Shown here: one piece after another, positions 35,854 to 47,530 of the stretch | Numbering within the stretch: the first letter of the stretch is position 1 | Layout: the number at the start of each line of letters is the position of its first letter | Assembly (NCBI RefSeq): GCF_030272615.1 | Contig: NC_081414.1 | Coordinates: 811,181,069 to 811,245,068 of the forward strand | Length of the DNA stretch: 64,000 nt | Direction of reading: 5' to 3' | From: Cryptomeria japonica | Lineage: Eukaryota; Streptophyta; Pinopsida; Cupressales; Cupressaceae | Program-made: the position numbers and the translations under genes | Notes under the pieces: model-generated | Told to the model about the DNA's origin: nothing | Database searches by the model: none | The model's input: the letters and a program-made list of their open reading frames with translations, nothing else

Positions 35854-36860
35854 GCTCTTCAAAATATCCTAATTCAAAAATACAAAAAAAATCAAAGAAT
35901 ATAAAAAATACAAAAAAAAATCATAAACATAAAAAATCGTTACTTGGTGAAAACCTGGCAAACAGGCATTTTGTGAAACAAAAATAAATAAAAATAAAAA
36001 AAAAGTAGAGAGAAATAAATTCGTTCAATAGTGAAAACCACTTTGGTGGCGCCCTGGGCAAGTACCATGGTGAAAACTGGGTCACCAGTGCCATGTGTAG
36101 AGACATTTCTCCTCCCTCCTTCAGGATTCCATTTCATCCTTTCACTTTGCACACACTCATAGCCTATCCATTCATAATAAAACTTACCCATTCCCATCAT
36201 GGCTTGTTATTGATATACCCAAGATTGGTTAGCCATTCATAATAAACCTCCCTTTTTCACTCCTTTTCCATCTCTAATAAATCATCTCCTATTTGTGGCT
36301 AATGCAAATCCTAAGTATAGTGATGGGTGTGGAACTAAGAGCATCACATGTTCCGAGGAGTACAGTTTCTTCCAGCTTTCTACAGTCTATCCACACACAA
36401 TCCACAATAAAGAAACACTTGCATCACCAATCCACATTAAAGTTTCATCCTCTCTGCAATAAAGTATCAGTTTCATGGATTTAGTCAGTTTCAGATGAGA
36501 CGCAGCAGCAATGGACTTCAACAAATCAAATCTTTTGACACTCAGACAACATTATGGTTCAATGCTATCTATCCTTTTGTGAAAGTAAACATTGTGACCA
36601 CAATCAAATAGACTTATACAAGTGACAAGAGACACTAAACTTGAGGACTATAGTGGATGTTGGTGTCAAGTCTTGGTTTTCTTTTGATTTTATCTTTTGG
36701 TGACATGTCTTTTAGTTTTTCTAGGATGTCTCTGACTAGAGATTTTATCCCCAAGATGTCTTTGACAAGAAGCTCTTTGACTTTCATATCTTCTATCTTC
36801 CATCCCACTATCATCACCATCACCTCTATCATCTCCCTCTATCATCTCCCCTATATCCGT
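35854..36860 (+). other. G1 3' region, no sense gene
   Basis: Begins with A-rich sequence, then low-complexity text without coding support. The stretch near 36.0-36.1 kb reads 'ggtggcgccctgggcaagtacc', a GC-richer island. Confidence 0.4.
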
Positions 36861-36869
36861 CAGTCATGG

Positions 36870-37330
36870 GAATGGATGCTTTGCCCAATATGTAGTATAC
36901 TCTGCATCCACTCCTGCCAGGACTGCCAGTAGCACCAATCCTGTCTGGGTCATAGTATCCCAGGCCACATGTCCAGCCCTCATCTGTAGTCTTGGATCCT
37001 GAAATACTCGTCTCAGTGCATCCCCGTATCAGGCTCAATCGTAAGGAACCAACTCTCCATCAATCAGTATCCTGAGTATCCTATATACATCCTCCAAGGT
37101 GACTGTCATGTCACCCATAGGCAAATGAAACATACATGTCTCTGAGCGCCATCTCTCAGCTAATGCAGTCATCAATCCCATGTTCGCCTGAAACTGAGGC
37201 ACATACATAATATATCACAGTCCCATAGCCTGAATTGCTACTCTATCATCAAATGTCAGCTCTGCTCATAAACTCTGAGTCGACGGGAATCTCTCTCATG
37301 ACTCCAGCATAGGTAGGTCCTCCTGTAGTC
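36870..37330 (-). pseudogene. Antisense plant-mobile-domain-like remnant (G1 copy 2)
   Basis: Minus strand: F-D-D-R-V-A-I-Q-A-M-G-L, Y-I-M-Y-V-P-Q-F-Q, L-M-T-A-L-A-E-R-W-R, M-F-H-L-P-M-G-D-M-T-V-T-L-E-D-V-Y-R-I-L, I-D-G-E-L-V-P-Y-D, then two stops and A-L-R-R-V-F-Q-D-P. The run F-H-L-P-x-G-x-M-x-x-T-L-x-D-V with E-R-W before it is the signature of the plant mobile domain (PF10536). It is antisense to gag and lies between integrase and 3' LTR. The family's role in MAIN/MAIL proteins is developmental and silencing-related; a role in this element is unknown. It has at least three stops in this reading. Confidence 0.65.
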
Positions 37331-37339
37331 AAGCAAATC

Positions 37340-37600
37340 AACTGTGTCAATATTAGTAGCATTCCATGTTCATCACAAAGTGTTGCATTTTATCCTCATG
37401 CTTCTATCTATCATATGGCACTCTATCCTATTGGTACTCCCTGTTCATCACAAAGTACTGCTTTCTATCCTAGTGGCATTCCCTATTCATCACAAAGTGC
37501 TTCTATTTTTAGTACTCCCTATTCATCACAAAGTACTGCTTTTTATCCTAGTAGCATTCCTTGTTCATCAAAAAGTGCTTCTTTGATCCTATCATTAGGG
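37340..37600. repeat. Short tandem repeats ('ttcatcacaaagtgctg')
   Basis: Five or more units of roughly 45-60 bp with 'ccctattcatcacaaagtactgctttctatcctagtggcatt'-type content. Translated on plus it gives a repeating S-S-Q-S-T-A-F-Y-P-S pattern; the minus strand has L-C-D-E-Q-G-V-P. It is upstream of the antisense PMD-like patch. Confidence 0.8.
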
Positions 37601-37619
37601 AACCTACTTGAGTGTATCC

Positions 37620-37950
37620 TCTTGAGTATCTTATCTAATTGACAATGTATGTTCTATCATAGAATTGTCAATTTCAGCCTAATCCAATTGACAACGTATG
37701 TTCTATCATGGAATTGTCAATCTCTATGGTACTCCCTATTCATCACAAAGTGCCTTGCTCTATTCTATCCTAGGGCCTCTTCTTGAGTGAATCCTCTTGA
37801 GTGGTTTCCTGATTGGCAATGTATGTTCTATCACATAATTGTCAATCCCTACCCTATCTGCTATCCTAGTCTTCCCTGGAGGACCTTCTTGAGTGTATCC
37901 TCTCAGCAGCTTATCCAATCGACAACGTATGTTTATCACAGAACTGCCAA
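37620..37950 (-). repeat. Repeated peptide-like unit in G1 copy 2
   Basis: Several copies of the unit related to 5050-5340, including one giving V-I-N-I-R-C-R-L-D-K-L-L-R-G-Y-T-Q-E-G on the minus strand at about 37.87-37.95 kb. Shorter decayed units lie at 37.62-37.85 kb. Confidence 0.6.
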
Positions 37951-37969
37951 TTCGACCTTGAAGACATGA

Positions 37970-38150
37970 GCTCCCATTTATGACACAAACGTGCTTGCAT
38001 ACTTCAAAAATGTGCCTATTCTACATAAACGTGCCTACATGACACATACGCGCTCACATTGAACACAGACGCTATTACAATCTATTACAATCATAGATGC
38101 ACCTGGAATAACACAGACGTACCTTCCCATTTTTTACCCTACTTGACTTT
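37970..38150 (-). repeat. Cluster of 'acacagacg' motifs
   Basis: At least seven variants ('acacaaacgtgc', 'acataaacgtgcc', 'acacatacgcg', 'aacacagacgc', 'aacacagacgta'). On the minus strand they read like the CGTCTGTG motifs of the sense leader. A similar cluster lies at 5380-5600. Confidence 0.65.
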
Positions 38151-38636
38151 TTTTTGCAACCTACCTAATGCGCATTTATTTCACTACCTGACGTGTATTT
38201 ATGACAATAATTACAGTTGCAAGGTACAAGGAGGTTTTGTGGTACTCATTGACTCTCCTGCATCTGCTGGCCTCTGATATCTGTGAACGTGATCGAATCT
38301 ATGAACCAATGCAATCGTTGTTGACTGCTTTCTGCTCTCTTTGCACTCTGATCTCTTGGATGTGTGGATGACAATGAGGATGTTTTCCCTCATAGTCTAT
38401 CTTATAGACTACCCTAGCCCTAGTCTCTCGAGTTAGTCTTCTTTATTCCATGACTCTATCACTCTATCCTATCTAGTCAGTCCATTCTAGCCTTTCTTTC
38501 TTATCGAGAGATTGTCTAGGATCTTTTCAAACATTTTCATCCAATCTCTCAAGGGGACATATCATTCCCATCTTGGGGCAACTTTGTATCAATTCATCTT
38601 ATCTTCTTTGAAACAACGTGACAAACTGCATTGTCT

Positions 38637-38651
38637 CAAAGAGGGGCAAAA
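38637..38651 (+). promoter_or_regulatory. G1 polypurine tract
   Basis: AAAGAGGGGCAAAA directly before the LTR at 38652, the primer for plus-strand DNA synthesis. Confidence 0.7.
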
Positions 38652-39447
38652 TGTAGACACCTAAAATTGTCCTGTCTAATTAAATAAATATCTTTATTTA
38701 TTTGATTATTTTAAGCCTAATTCTTCTATTAATTGAATAAATCTATATTTATTTAATTAATTCATTTATCCTCTTCTAGCCTTATTTCTCATTTAAATAA
38801 ATACATTTGTTTATTTAAATTATCCTTTTTCTAAATTAAATAAATACTTATTTATTTAATTGTTCCCATTTCTTCTAATAATTAAATAAATCTTTATTTA
38901 TTTAATTAATTCATTAGCCTTTTCCACCTATGACACATGTCATTCATCTTTTAATTCCTACACTACCTACCCTCTCACCATTTTCCTATTTCCTCTACCT
39001 ACCCTCTAATCCTAGCCGACCATTTATCTTTTACACCTCTCAATCTTATCCCTCCATTTCTTATAATGTCTTCTATATAACGAGATGCTTCCTTCATTAT
39101 CGATATCCTAAGTATTCTATTCAATCATTCTAATCCCCCAACTACATTTTTGAACTTTCACATGCGATCAAGCCTACTTGAAACCACATTTTGGTTATTT
39201 GTTGAGATCTTGTGCACACATAAATTCTGAGAGCAAATATATCAAGCAAGATCAGTGGAGATAGGAAGAATAGAGATCCAAACCCTATTGGATATGTGAT
39301 GGTATAATCTTTGTGATTTCATTTGATTTGCATTGTCTTAGGTAATCTTCATATGTTATGGTGGATCTTTATTATTGTTAGGCTAGGGTTTTGTGGTTGA
39401 ATCCATTTAGTCTTTCAATGTTGTTGTTTCTATTTTCACCATAAACA
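38652..39447 (+). repeat. G1 copy 2, 3' LTR
   Basis: 796 bp, nearly the same as the 5' LTR over its whole length. The TATA region reads CTATATAACGAG. Confidence 0.9.
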
Positions 39448-40213
39448 ACCATCACAACTATGTTGGGCACTAGACCCTAATTACATCATGAATTTATAGT
39501 TCAAATCATAAGAGATTATCATAGACTAATATACAGATCATTACAACAATTTAAAATGCAATATCAACCGTTGGTTGATCGTAACCCATCACGAAAATAC
39601 AATTTGTATCCTCAAAACACTCTACTAATCATTTTGCTGATTCCCAAGAAATTCTTTCTTGAATCGTTCCAAAACAACAATCAAATATTTTCACATGGGT
39701 TGTATCATGTTATCACCTTCATGTAGACTCGTTGTCGATCACTGTCATAATAGACATCATTACCGGTTTGATTATTTCTTCACCAATCTTAAACCCTACT
39801 AAAACATTAGCAAAACTTCGTCAGAAATTTGAAATATGCCTTTCAGTAATCTTCACAACTTCTAGTTCAGGTCAGATACATCTTTCAATGATACAAGCTC
39901 ACCATTTAAACCATACATCAACAATCATCACTAATCAACTGATTCAATCAAAACATCTCTACTTAACCGGTTAAAGTCCTACTTCACAGACTTTAGTTCA
40001 CTACCAGTAAACCAAATCACTAAAATGACAAAACAAAACATCAGGAACATCAGTTGACATTAGTTTTCATCAATGACAACACAAATAACTTATCATGTCA
40101 TCAATTCATATAATCTCAATCTCTTCATCACAAATAGACTTCTATCCTTTATTAGCATAGTCATCAAACTTCAACTACATCACCTGCATCTGCATTGTTT
40201 ATGCCAAATGCCA
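39448..40213 (-). repeat. Copia-B 3' LTR, inner part
   Basis: Aligns with about 53695-54470 ('accctaattac', 'atcaaccgttgg', 'atcgtaaccca', 'ttatgccaaatgcca'). The inner end is at 40213, followed on the minus strand by the purine-rich AAAGGGGTATATC as polypurine tract. Confidence 0.85.
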
Positions 40214-40689
40214 AAGATATACCCCTTTGGCATTGATGGCAATACTAATCAAATATACAATTAGAGTAACATCATCAGTGTAACTTGCTTACCGATATCA
40301 CATCATCTATTGGTTCTCCTCCTTTTTTCATCTCCCCCTTAACCAATGCTTCTCTCAATCTAATCTTTTCTCTTTTCCCATATCTCTTTTCTTTTCTTTT
40401 CTTACCCCCTTTGACAATAATGCCAAAGATGTAAATGTGTCACTTGTCTTCAATTCTGTTGTTGTCTCTTCCATCCTCTTTGCTATTCAAAACAGAAAAA
40501 TTATAAGAGAGCATTAAATCAGAACTTTACATTTGACTTGCTCTCCCAAAGGAGTAGCTTGCACCTTCATCAATCCTTAGTGAAAGATAAATGTGAAATC
40601 CACAGGATTGATGGATCTCCATCATTCTAGTTCTTCTGGTGTAGGTGTCTAACCCCTAGTTTACCTCTAATAAACTCAAAGGTATCCTT
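40214..40689 (-). other. Copia-B 3' untranslated region
   Basis: Polypurine tract next to the LTR, then pyrimidine-rich plus-strand sequence ('ctcttttcccatatctcttttc'). No gene seen. Confidence 0.5.
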
Positions 40690-42034
40690 CAGTAAGGGCT
40701 TAGTATAGATATCAACTAACTAATCTTTACTCTTTACATATTCCATCTTCACCTCCTTTTCTTTTATCATTTCCCTTAGGAAATTATACTTCAATTCAAT
40801 GTGCTCGGTTCTCGAATGAAGTACAGGATTCTTAAAAATGTTTATTGCACTTGTATTATCACAATAGATAGTCACCAGTTCTGACATATCTATCTTGAAT
40901 CCTTCTAGCACATGTCTCGTCCATATTGCCTACGTGCAATTCATGGATGCAACTGCATACTCTTCTTTTGTTGTAGATTGAGAATCACAAGTTTATTTCT
41001 TGCTCGTCCATGTCACTAATCTTCCTCCAAGTAGAAAAGATCCACTATAATTTTCTGATCATCCACATTACCTACCCAATCAACATCAATAAAGACATCC
41101 AAAGTAAAATCTCCTTTATAGGGATACCATAAATCATAGTCTACTATGCCTTTGAGATACCGAACAATTCTCTTCACAACCACCATGTGACTCTCCTTAG
41201 GCTCTTTTTGAAATCTAGCCAATAATTGAACAATATGAGAAATATGTAGTCTACTATGGACACCATAGTGTAGCTTTCCAATCATAGATATGTACTCTTT
41301 TTCACTAACAGTAGAGGAAACATATTCCTTTGATAACTTGCATCCAGTCACCATCTGTGTTCCAATCGGTTTGCAGTCTTCCATGCTAAAAGTCTTCATC
41401 ACCTCTTTCATATACTTGGTCTGACAAATAAAGATACCACCATCTAGTTATTGAGCCTGCCAACCAATAAAGAACTTAATTTCACCGATTAGAGACATTT
41501 CAAATTCCTTTTTCATTGTATCAACAAATTCCATACACATATCATCATTTCCAACAAAAATTGTGTGATCAACAAACACTTCTGCTATCAACATCTTGTC
41601 TCCATCAGTATTCAAAAAATGTTGTTGTCCTCACTGGTACATTGGAATCCAATTTTGATCAAATGTTCATGTAATATCTTATACCATGCCCTCAGTGCCT
41701 TCTTTAGACTAGATAGTGCTTTGTGCAATTTACACACCATGTCCTTATCATTGGTCAAGGAAAATCCATCCAGCTATTCAATGTAAACTTCTTCTAGAAT
41801 CCCATTTAGAAAGGATGACTTGACATCCATTTTGTAAACTCTGAATCCCTTATATGGATAAAATACCAGCATCATCCTTACGCCTTCTAATCTAGCAACC
41901 AGTGCAAAATTTTTACCATAATCCTCACCTTCCTCTTGAGCATACCCTTTGCAGACTAACCTTGCCTTATTTCTTACAATCTTTCCTTCTTCATCCAATT
42001 TATTCCTAAATACTCATTTTTTTCCAATTACATT
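40690..42034 (-). pseudogene. Copia-B reverse transcriptase and RNase H (3' part)
   Basis: Broken frames give, in order, [22 protein letters not shown], a thumb region, S-M-I-G-K-L-H-Y, V-K-R-I-V-R-Y-L-K-G, D-x-D-W-x-G and the RNase H end Y-C-D-N-T-S-A-I...T-E-H-I-E-L-K-Y. The catalytic F-V-D-D box reads F-V-D-H (codon at 41565-41567). There are several stops and frameshifts. The upstream part resumes at 50013 after the N1 insertion. Confidence 0.88.
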
Positions 42035-43196
42035 TGTTAGGTCCAATATGGAAAGTTATTGTACTGAGAGGGGAGGGGTGAATCAGTACTTCAAAACCTT
42101 TTCTTCAACAGAAACTTTACTATTAAGCATAAATTGAATATTGGTGAAACATAATATAAAGCTAAAACATATAAATAACATTCATACATGTTTCACTCCA
42201 TAACACATATATTTTGGTTATGCAAAAACTCTTTGTTAGAGAGAAAAACTGCGGTGGGGATGGCACCCAAAGCTTCACTACTACAATAATAAAGGTTGCT
42301 CAGTTAGAGCTACATGTTTAGCTATTTCTGATAGCTTACCCTGTTAGGAGTATCAAGATCCTTAGATCTACCTTGCTAAAGGATTTTACAACACTTATAC
42401 TAAATGTTGTACCTGGTTAAAGGCTTTACAATTTATAGACTTTGTTAGAGTCTTTTACCCTGTTAAAGGTTTCTCTTACAACTCAAAATAATACAATCAA
42501 AATCTTTACAAAATATCTGCAACTTCACATCTGAAATGTTATAGAAGATTCTATGTGCTCAATATGAAATTACCTTGCTCATAGCATACCTCGGTAATTG
42601 ATAAATCAACTCGGTAAACCCTTCTATTTACTCTATTCCTTAACCGTTCTTTGAAATCTTTCTCGGTGACCTCTGAATATCTCTGTCAGTCGTAATAGTC
42701 ACAGCACATTGTGCTTTCACATGATTTTGTCTTTCAGCTTATCTATCACACATGTCTTGCTTCATACTTTTTGATCCTCCTTTCATGCTATATAAACAAA
42801 TCTCTTATGATGGTGATCTGTTCATGCTTCGATCTTACAAACATGATTCATCGAATGAATAACCATACAAATTATTTCACTGGATAGATTTCCTATATGA
42901 TAATGGTTTCCTGTTACTTGATCTTGTAACACGTTTCCACATATGTGACCAGGTTCAATGAATCTGGTAACACGTTTCACTCGATTCATATTAACTCGGT
43001 ATACCATCTTTTCTGCTTGGTAGACATAGAGTGTTACTCGGTAGATAGCTCGGTGTATACTAAACTCTGTGACTTCTTTCTTCTATAACCGATTGCTTTA
43101 GTGCTTACCAACTGAGTATTTCGGTAGTATTAACCGACTAGAGTATATAGGATGACTTTGGACATAAAACTAATGACAACTTAGTAAATAGTAACA
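42035..43196 (-). repeat. N1 3' LTR
   Basis: TGTTAGGTCC to GTAACA, 1162 bp. Carries many CTCGGTA/CTCGGTG motifs between about 42.59 and 43.14 kb. Lacks a ~35-bp segment present in the other LTR near 49.67 kb. Confidence 0.93.
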
Positions 43197-43513
43197 ATCT
43201 CCCCTTTTGATATTAGTTTGGTATGTTTGACAAAACTCTTTTCAAAGTCATAACTCAAAAATCTATATACTTACAAAATTTGACAAAACTGACAGTATAT
43301 ACAATTGTCAATAAATAGTATACTCAGATATACTCCCCTTATCAATATACTATACATAACTCTGATTTTGCATGCAACTTTACTATTCTATATTCACTGC
43401 TCGGTGTTCACTGCTCCCCCTGTCAAAATTACCTGTACATCCGGATACTCTTATATGCTCGGCATACTTCCTCTTGTATACACTATACTCCCCCTTTTTG
43501 ACAAACATCAAAA

Positions 43514-46500
43514 CTAGTTACCATTCGATGGAGGCAACTGATCAAAACTAGATTTGTAGTTAGTTTGAGCATCAGTGAGAGAATTGGTAAGGGAACTCTT
43601 GACACTATCGATTAGGGAATTCTGAGCTATAATATTAGCTAATAGTGAAATCAAACCATCTAAAGTGCTTCCCTCTTGTTGAGTAGATAAATAGGTAGCT
43701 CGGTTAATTTGCTCTTGGATGGAGGACAAGTATGGAATGAATAAGGTTTGAAGAGTCATGACATCCATTCTTATTTTGTGCTCTTCATTCCGAAGTTCCA
43801 ACTATTGAGCCATGAGAGATTGTAACTTGGTATAGAAATTATGAATAGAATTGGGCTTGGTGGTCAATTTATTTGAGAGATTGGTGATCTCTTTTTCAAT
43901 AACTTCAGTTTTATTCTTGATGTCTTTAATGAATAAAGAAAATGTATAGAGCTTTTGAAATAAATAAAGAATATGTTTGAGTTGAGGGGACAACTCAGCA
44001 ATGAGTCTGGCTAGCTTAACTTTACCGATAGCAATGGCTTTCTATACCTCTTCAATCATTTTGGCAGTGAGTTCTTTGTCCTTCAATTTGCTCAGGTATT
44101 CAGATGCATCTACTCTAGATGCTTCTATTTTAGTGAGGAGTTTATCCAATTGAATATGGATGGCTGCATCTTTTGTCACAGTAGCTTTAGGTAGCATTTT
44201 TGTTAATAATTCTTTAACCTTCTGAAGTACTCTATTTTTCTTCTGTATAGCCATTTGTCTCTCTTATTCTGCTTTGGCTTTGCATAGTTCCCTGAATTCA
44301 ATGAGTGCTTGCCCTTTTAGTTTTGAAATGTCTACATTTGGAAACACAATCGGCTTTGACAGATCTAGCTTGAAACTATGCTTCTTCATTTTCTTCTCTT
44401 TAGATGATGAGGCTTTCATCGGTTGAACCAGTACAAGGGCCTGGGAGGCTTGTTCACCCTCAGTAGGTTGCTCGGTAGAGGCAACACTTTTGTCGGTTTC
44501 TTTAGCCTTAGATGTAGCCTTCAATGATTCCTTGCTTGGGGTCTCGGTGGCAATAGTTTCAATAGTTGTTGGGGCCTGAGAATTCTATTCCTTGGTGGCC
44601 TAAGAAGTAGCTTCTCCTTTTGTAGACTGTTGACCCTCTTTGCCTTGATCAGTGTCCTAAGGTTGCTCGATGATCACTTGTTGGGTTACCGGAGCATAGG
44701 ACTTAACTTGTTCCAAAATTGATTCACTTGATACCAGTTTGGCATAAGCATTTCCTTCTATCATTTCTTGTTCTTGTACCTCAGTATCCATGATATCCTC
44801 ATCAAGTTGTATAGTACCAGTAGGATCTTGCTCGGTGATATCAACTATTTCAACTTCACCTTGCTCATCAGCACTCTTGATTCAAAAAATTTCTTGCCAT
44901 TTTTCTTTTGTCTCTTTCTCTACTTCAATGCCATTCATCAGTTTCAAGGCTCTTTGCTTGACTAGGAAGCTTGTCTCGTAGTTTTTCAGATGTTCACTTA
45001 TCTCATCTACCGACATGTCTAGAAAGAGATGTACCAAACTTCTTTCTCTCATTTGCTTTTTCGAGTCCATAGCATATTTCCACCTATTATCAATGTGTAA
45101 GTACAATGCTTTTGGAAGAGAATTAGTTACTTCCAAAAGGACTAATTAGAATTTAAGAAGTGCACAAATTACAGCTTCTTCAATTTGCCTCTTTTCTACA
45201 TCAGTTCTGGATTCATATTTTACATATCTGAATGCTCCAAATCCACCATATTGTTTTAGATTTGCACAAAAATTATCAACACTATGTACATCTTTCTTTG
45301 TGCTCTTAATAATCTGAAATTTACTTACGTCTTCAGATTCGGTGTCACTTGACCCTTTATTCAAAATGAATCTCCGAGTAGACTTCTTATTAGTTTTTGT
45401 TACCTTAGGCATTGTAACATTTTTCTGCTTCTTACTCAGTGACACTGCAGATGATCTAGTATTGAGGTGCTTCACTGGAGGAGTAGGTGATACCTGTGAT
45501 GTATCCTATTTCTTCCTTTTCAAAATTTTTCCTTTTGGCAACTCGGTGCTCAATGTAATTGCTGCTTCTTGGGCTTCAGATTCCTCCTCAGTAATGACTT
45601 GATCGCTCTTGACAAGAGTGGAGGAAGAACCTTCTCCAAATTTCTCTATTAATACTTTGATCATTTTGGTTTCTTTCCTTGTAGCCTTAGGAACTACAAT
45701 GCTCATCTTAACTTTTTCTTTGACCTCTTCATAGGTACCGTACCTGATCTCGGTAGCATGCCTTGGAAGTGCAAGAAAGGCATCTATCTACTACTGCATA
45801 ATGTCATAATCAATCTCATAACCCATAGGCGACAAGGATTGAGTTCTTGGTTCTACTGCATTGACATAACAGTAGTCGGTATCCACTTCAAAACATATAT
45901 TATCCTTGTATTTCTCCACTAACTGGGGTGGTATTCTGTGCCTGTTATGCATCTTTTCCTAAAATATGCTAAAGTAATCATCCATTATCTTATTGAAGTT
46001 ATCACCTAGCTGATTGATGAAGTCATTTATTTGATGGGTGATTGGTTGGTGTAGCTCCCAAACTATGTTACCGACTGATGGAAACAATTTCCTGAAAATA
46101 GAAAAACATGCATACTAAGAGTGACCCAAACTTTAGTGTGTTTTCTGAGTTATTCTTCTTTGGCTTCCTTATGGTGTTGAGATTTTCAAAAAGATTTTTC
46201 AACAAAACTTCACATAGGTCAATATTCATACCCTTTTGCACAATTTTGTATGCTAAATCAACAGCTGCACATGGTACACTGTTTTCCCTTGCCGACTGAA
46301 AGAAACAATAACCTATGACTCTAATTGCAAACTTCAGCTCTGCATATGTAACATTATTCAATTTCAGACCTCTACAATCAGATTCAACTATGGTTAAAGT
46401 GATCAATTCTTTCTGTGAAATCATTTTCTGAGCTCGGGCATGGTCGAATATAGGGTATCTGGTGATTAAGTGGATGATTTCCTAGGTTATTTTGAATGGT

Positions 46501-46877
46501 TGCTCCTCTAGCCACATAAAGTCATCATGAACTCTACTCAAAAAAAATTTAACCCATTGGGGTTTGAAGACTCGCAGATAGGTTAGGGCTTCGATCAATC
46601 CCTTGACTTTGATATGCTCATATTTGCTATCCAGATTTCCATCGGTGCATAATTCATCATACGTGTCCTTGATCTCAATATGACCTAGTTCCTCAACATG
46701 ACACTTAGTATAGAATCTGACATCTTCAACCAATAGAACCCTATCTAGAATGAGACAAAATATTGTTTTATCATCGGGTTTGGATACTACTCTGGGAGGT
46801 AAGGAATATTTCAGTGAGGGCTTCTGAATGGTTTCAACAACAACAGGTTTCTGAATCTTTGGAGCCATTTCAAACAT
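43514..46877 (-). pseudogene. N1 large unknown protein (about 1100 codons)
   Basis: Open from the ATG at 46877 (or 46865) with one extra base near 46092, after which a single frame runs to 43514. I count thirteen in-frame stops: ten TAG (46482, 45961, 45793, 45790, 45506, 44659, 44602, 44587, 44042, 43802), two TAA (45146, 44264), one TGA (44882); coordinates give the ORF end or top codon base. Long open stretches between them show it was one protein. The first 270 residues are mixed hydrophobic/charged with W and F landmarks (K-P-Q-W-V-K-F-F-L, G-S-L-L-V-C-M-F-F-Y-F), suggesting a globular fold; the middle is Lys/Ser/Glu-rich; the last 300 look helical. No domain recognised. It sits where some plant elements carry an extra ORF. 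Confidence 0.75.
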
Positions 46878-47530
46878 TGGATAATTACAAAAGAAAAAAG
46901 CTTAGGGTTTGAAACTTAACTAGCAAATGCTTTCCACTTAGTAAATATAAAGCAGGTATTCTCAACTAATATGATTGGTTGACTTGCTTGAAAAATGTGT
47001 TGAGATTGATGAATAAATACCTTGAAATTTGCTCGAGAGGAGTTTGATCGCCTTTGAATCGCTTAGCTCTACTTTCTGAAAACTTGGTAAGTGTAAAATG
47101 ACTGTGCAAAAGGCTTTAAGTACACATTTTACCTTATCAGGCTTCGTTCAATTAGGTCAGAAAACATTAAATGCACTCGGTTCCTTTAAACCGATTACCT
47201 TCCTTTTTATGCTTTTATCGACTAGACAGACTTCCTACATTTACCGACTTCTCTGGTACTCCAAAAGACTAGATAAAATTTCAAAGTTTCTATTGCATCT
47301 TAGCTATGCAGATTTTGGAATTAAGTACATGATAAAATAGGAACTGTTAAGATATAAGCTTGAGAGAATGCAATCCCTTCATACCTTTACCAATTAATTT
47401 GAAATAGATGCACCTAACTCGGTAGGTAAGGTGCTTTCTTCATTAGTTGACACATTTTCCTTATTTTTCTAAATCATCTATAATTTCCTTCTTATTTCCT
47501 CAGTATCTCCTCTGGGTTGATCTCTGCATT
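46878..47530 (-). other. N1 spacer between its two genes
   Basis: No supported open frame on the minus strand. It would be the leader of the second gene if that is translated from its own transcript. Confidence 0.4.

Larger units (their letters stand above)
28653..39447 (+). mobile_element. G1 copy 2: Ty3/gypsy-like element lacking reverse transcriptase
   Basis: LTRs at 28653-29452 and 38652-39447, flanked by GCCAT (28648-28652) and ACCAT (39448-39452), one mismatch; joining the flanks restores the Copia-B LTR. Sense order: LTR, non-tRNA-Met primer site, 2.2 kb leader, gag with zinc knuckle, protease, a linker, integrase C-terminus, long 3' region with antisense PMD-like remnant, polypurine tract, LTR. 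Reverse transcriptase, RNase H and the integrase core are absent, so it depended on a helper. Confidence 0.88.

Noticed and set aside
37340-37600. CRISPR-like or coding tandem array
   Set aside because: Units are contiguous and degenerate without unique spacers; the context is a plant retroelement.
46068-46100. Possible intron end (TTTTCTATTTTCAG) in the N1 large gene
   Set aside because: No donor gives a plausible intron length; one extra base explains the frame change better.
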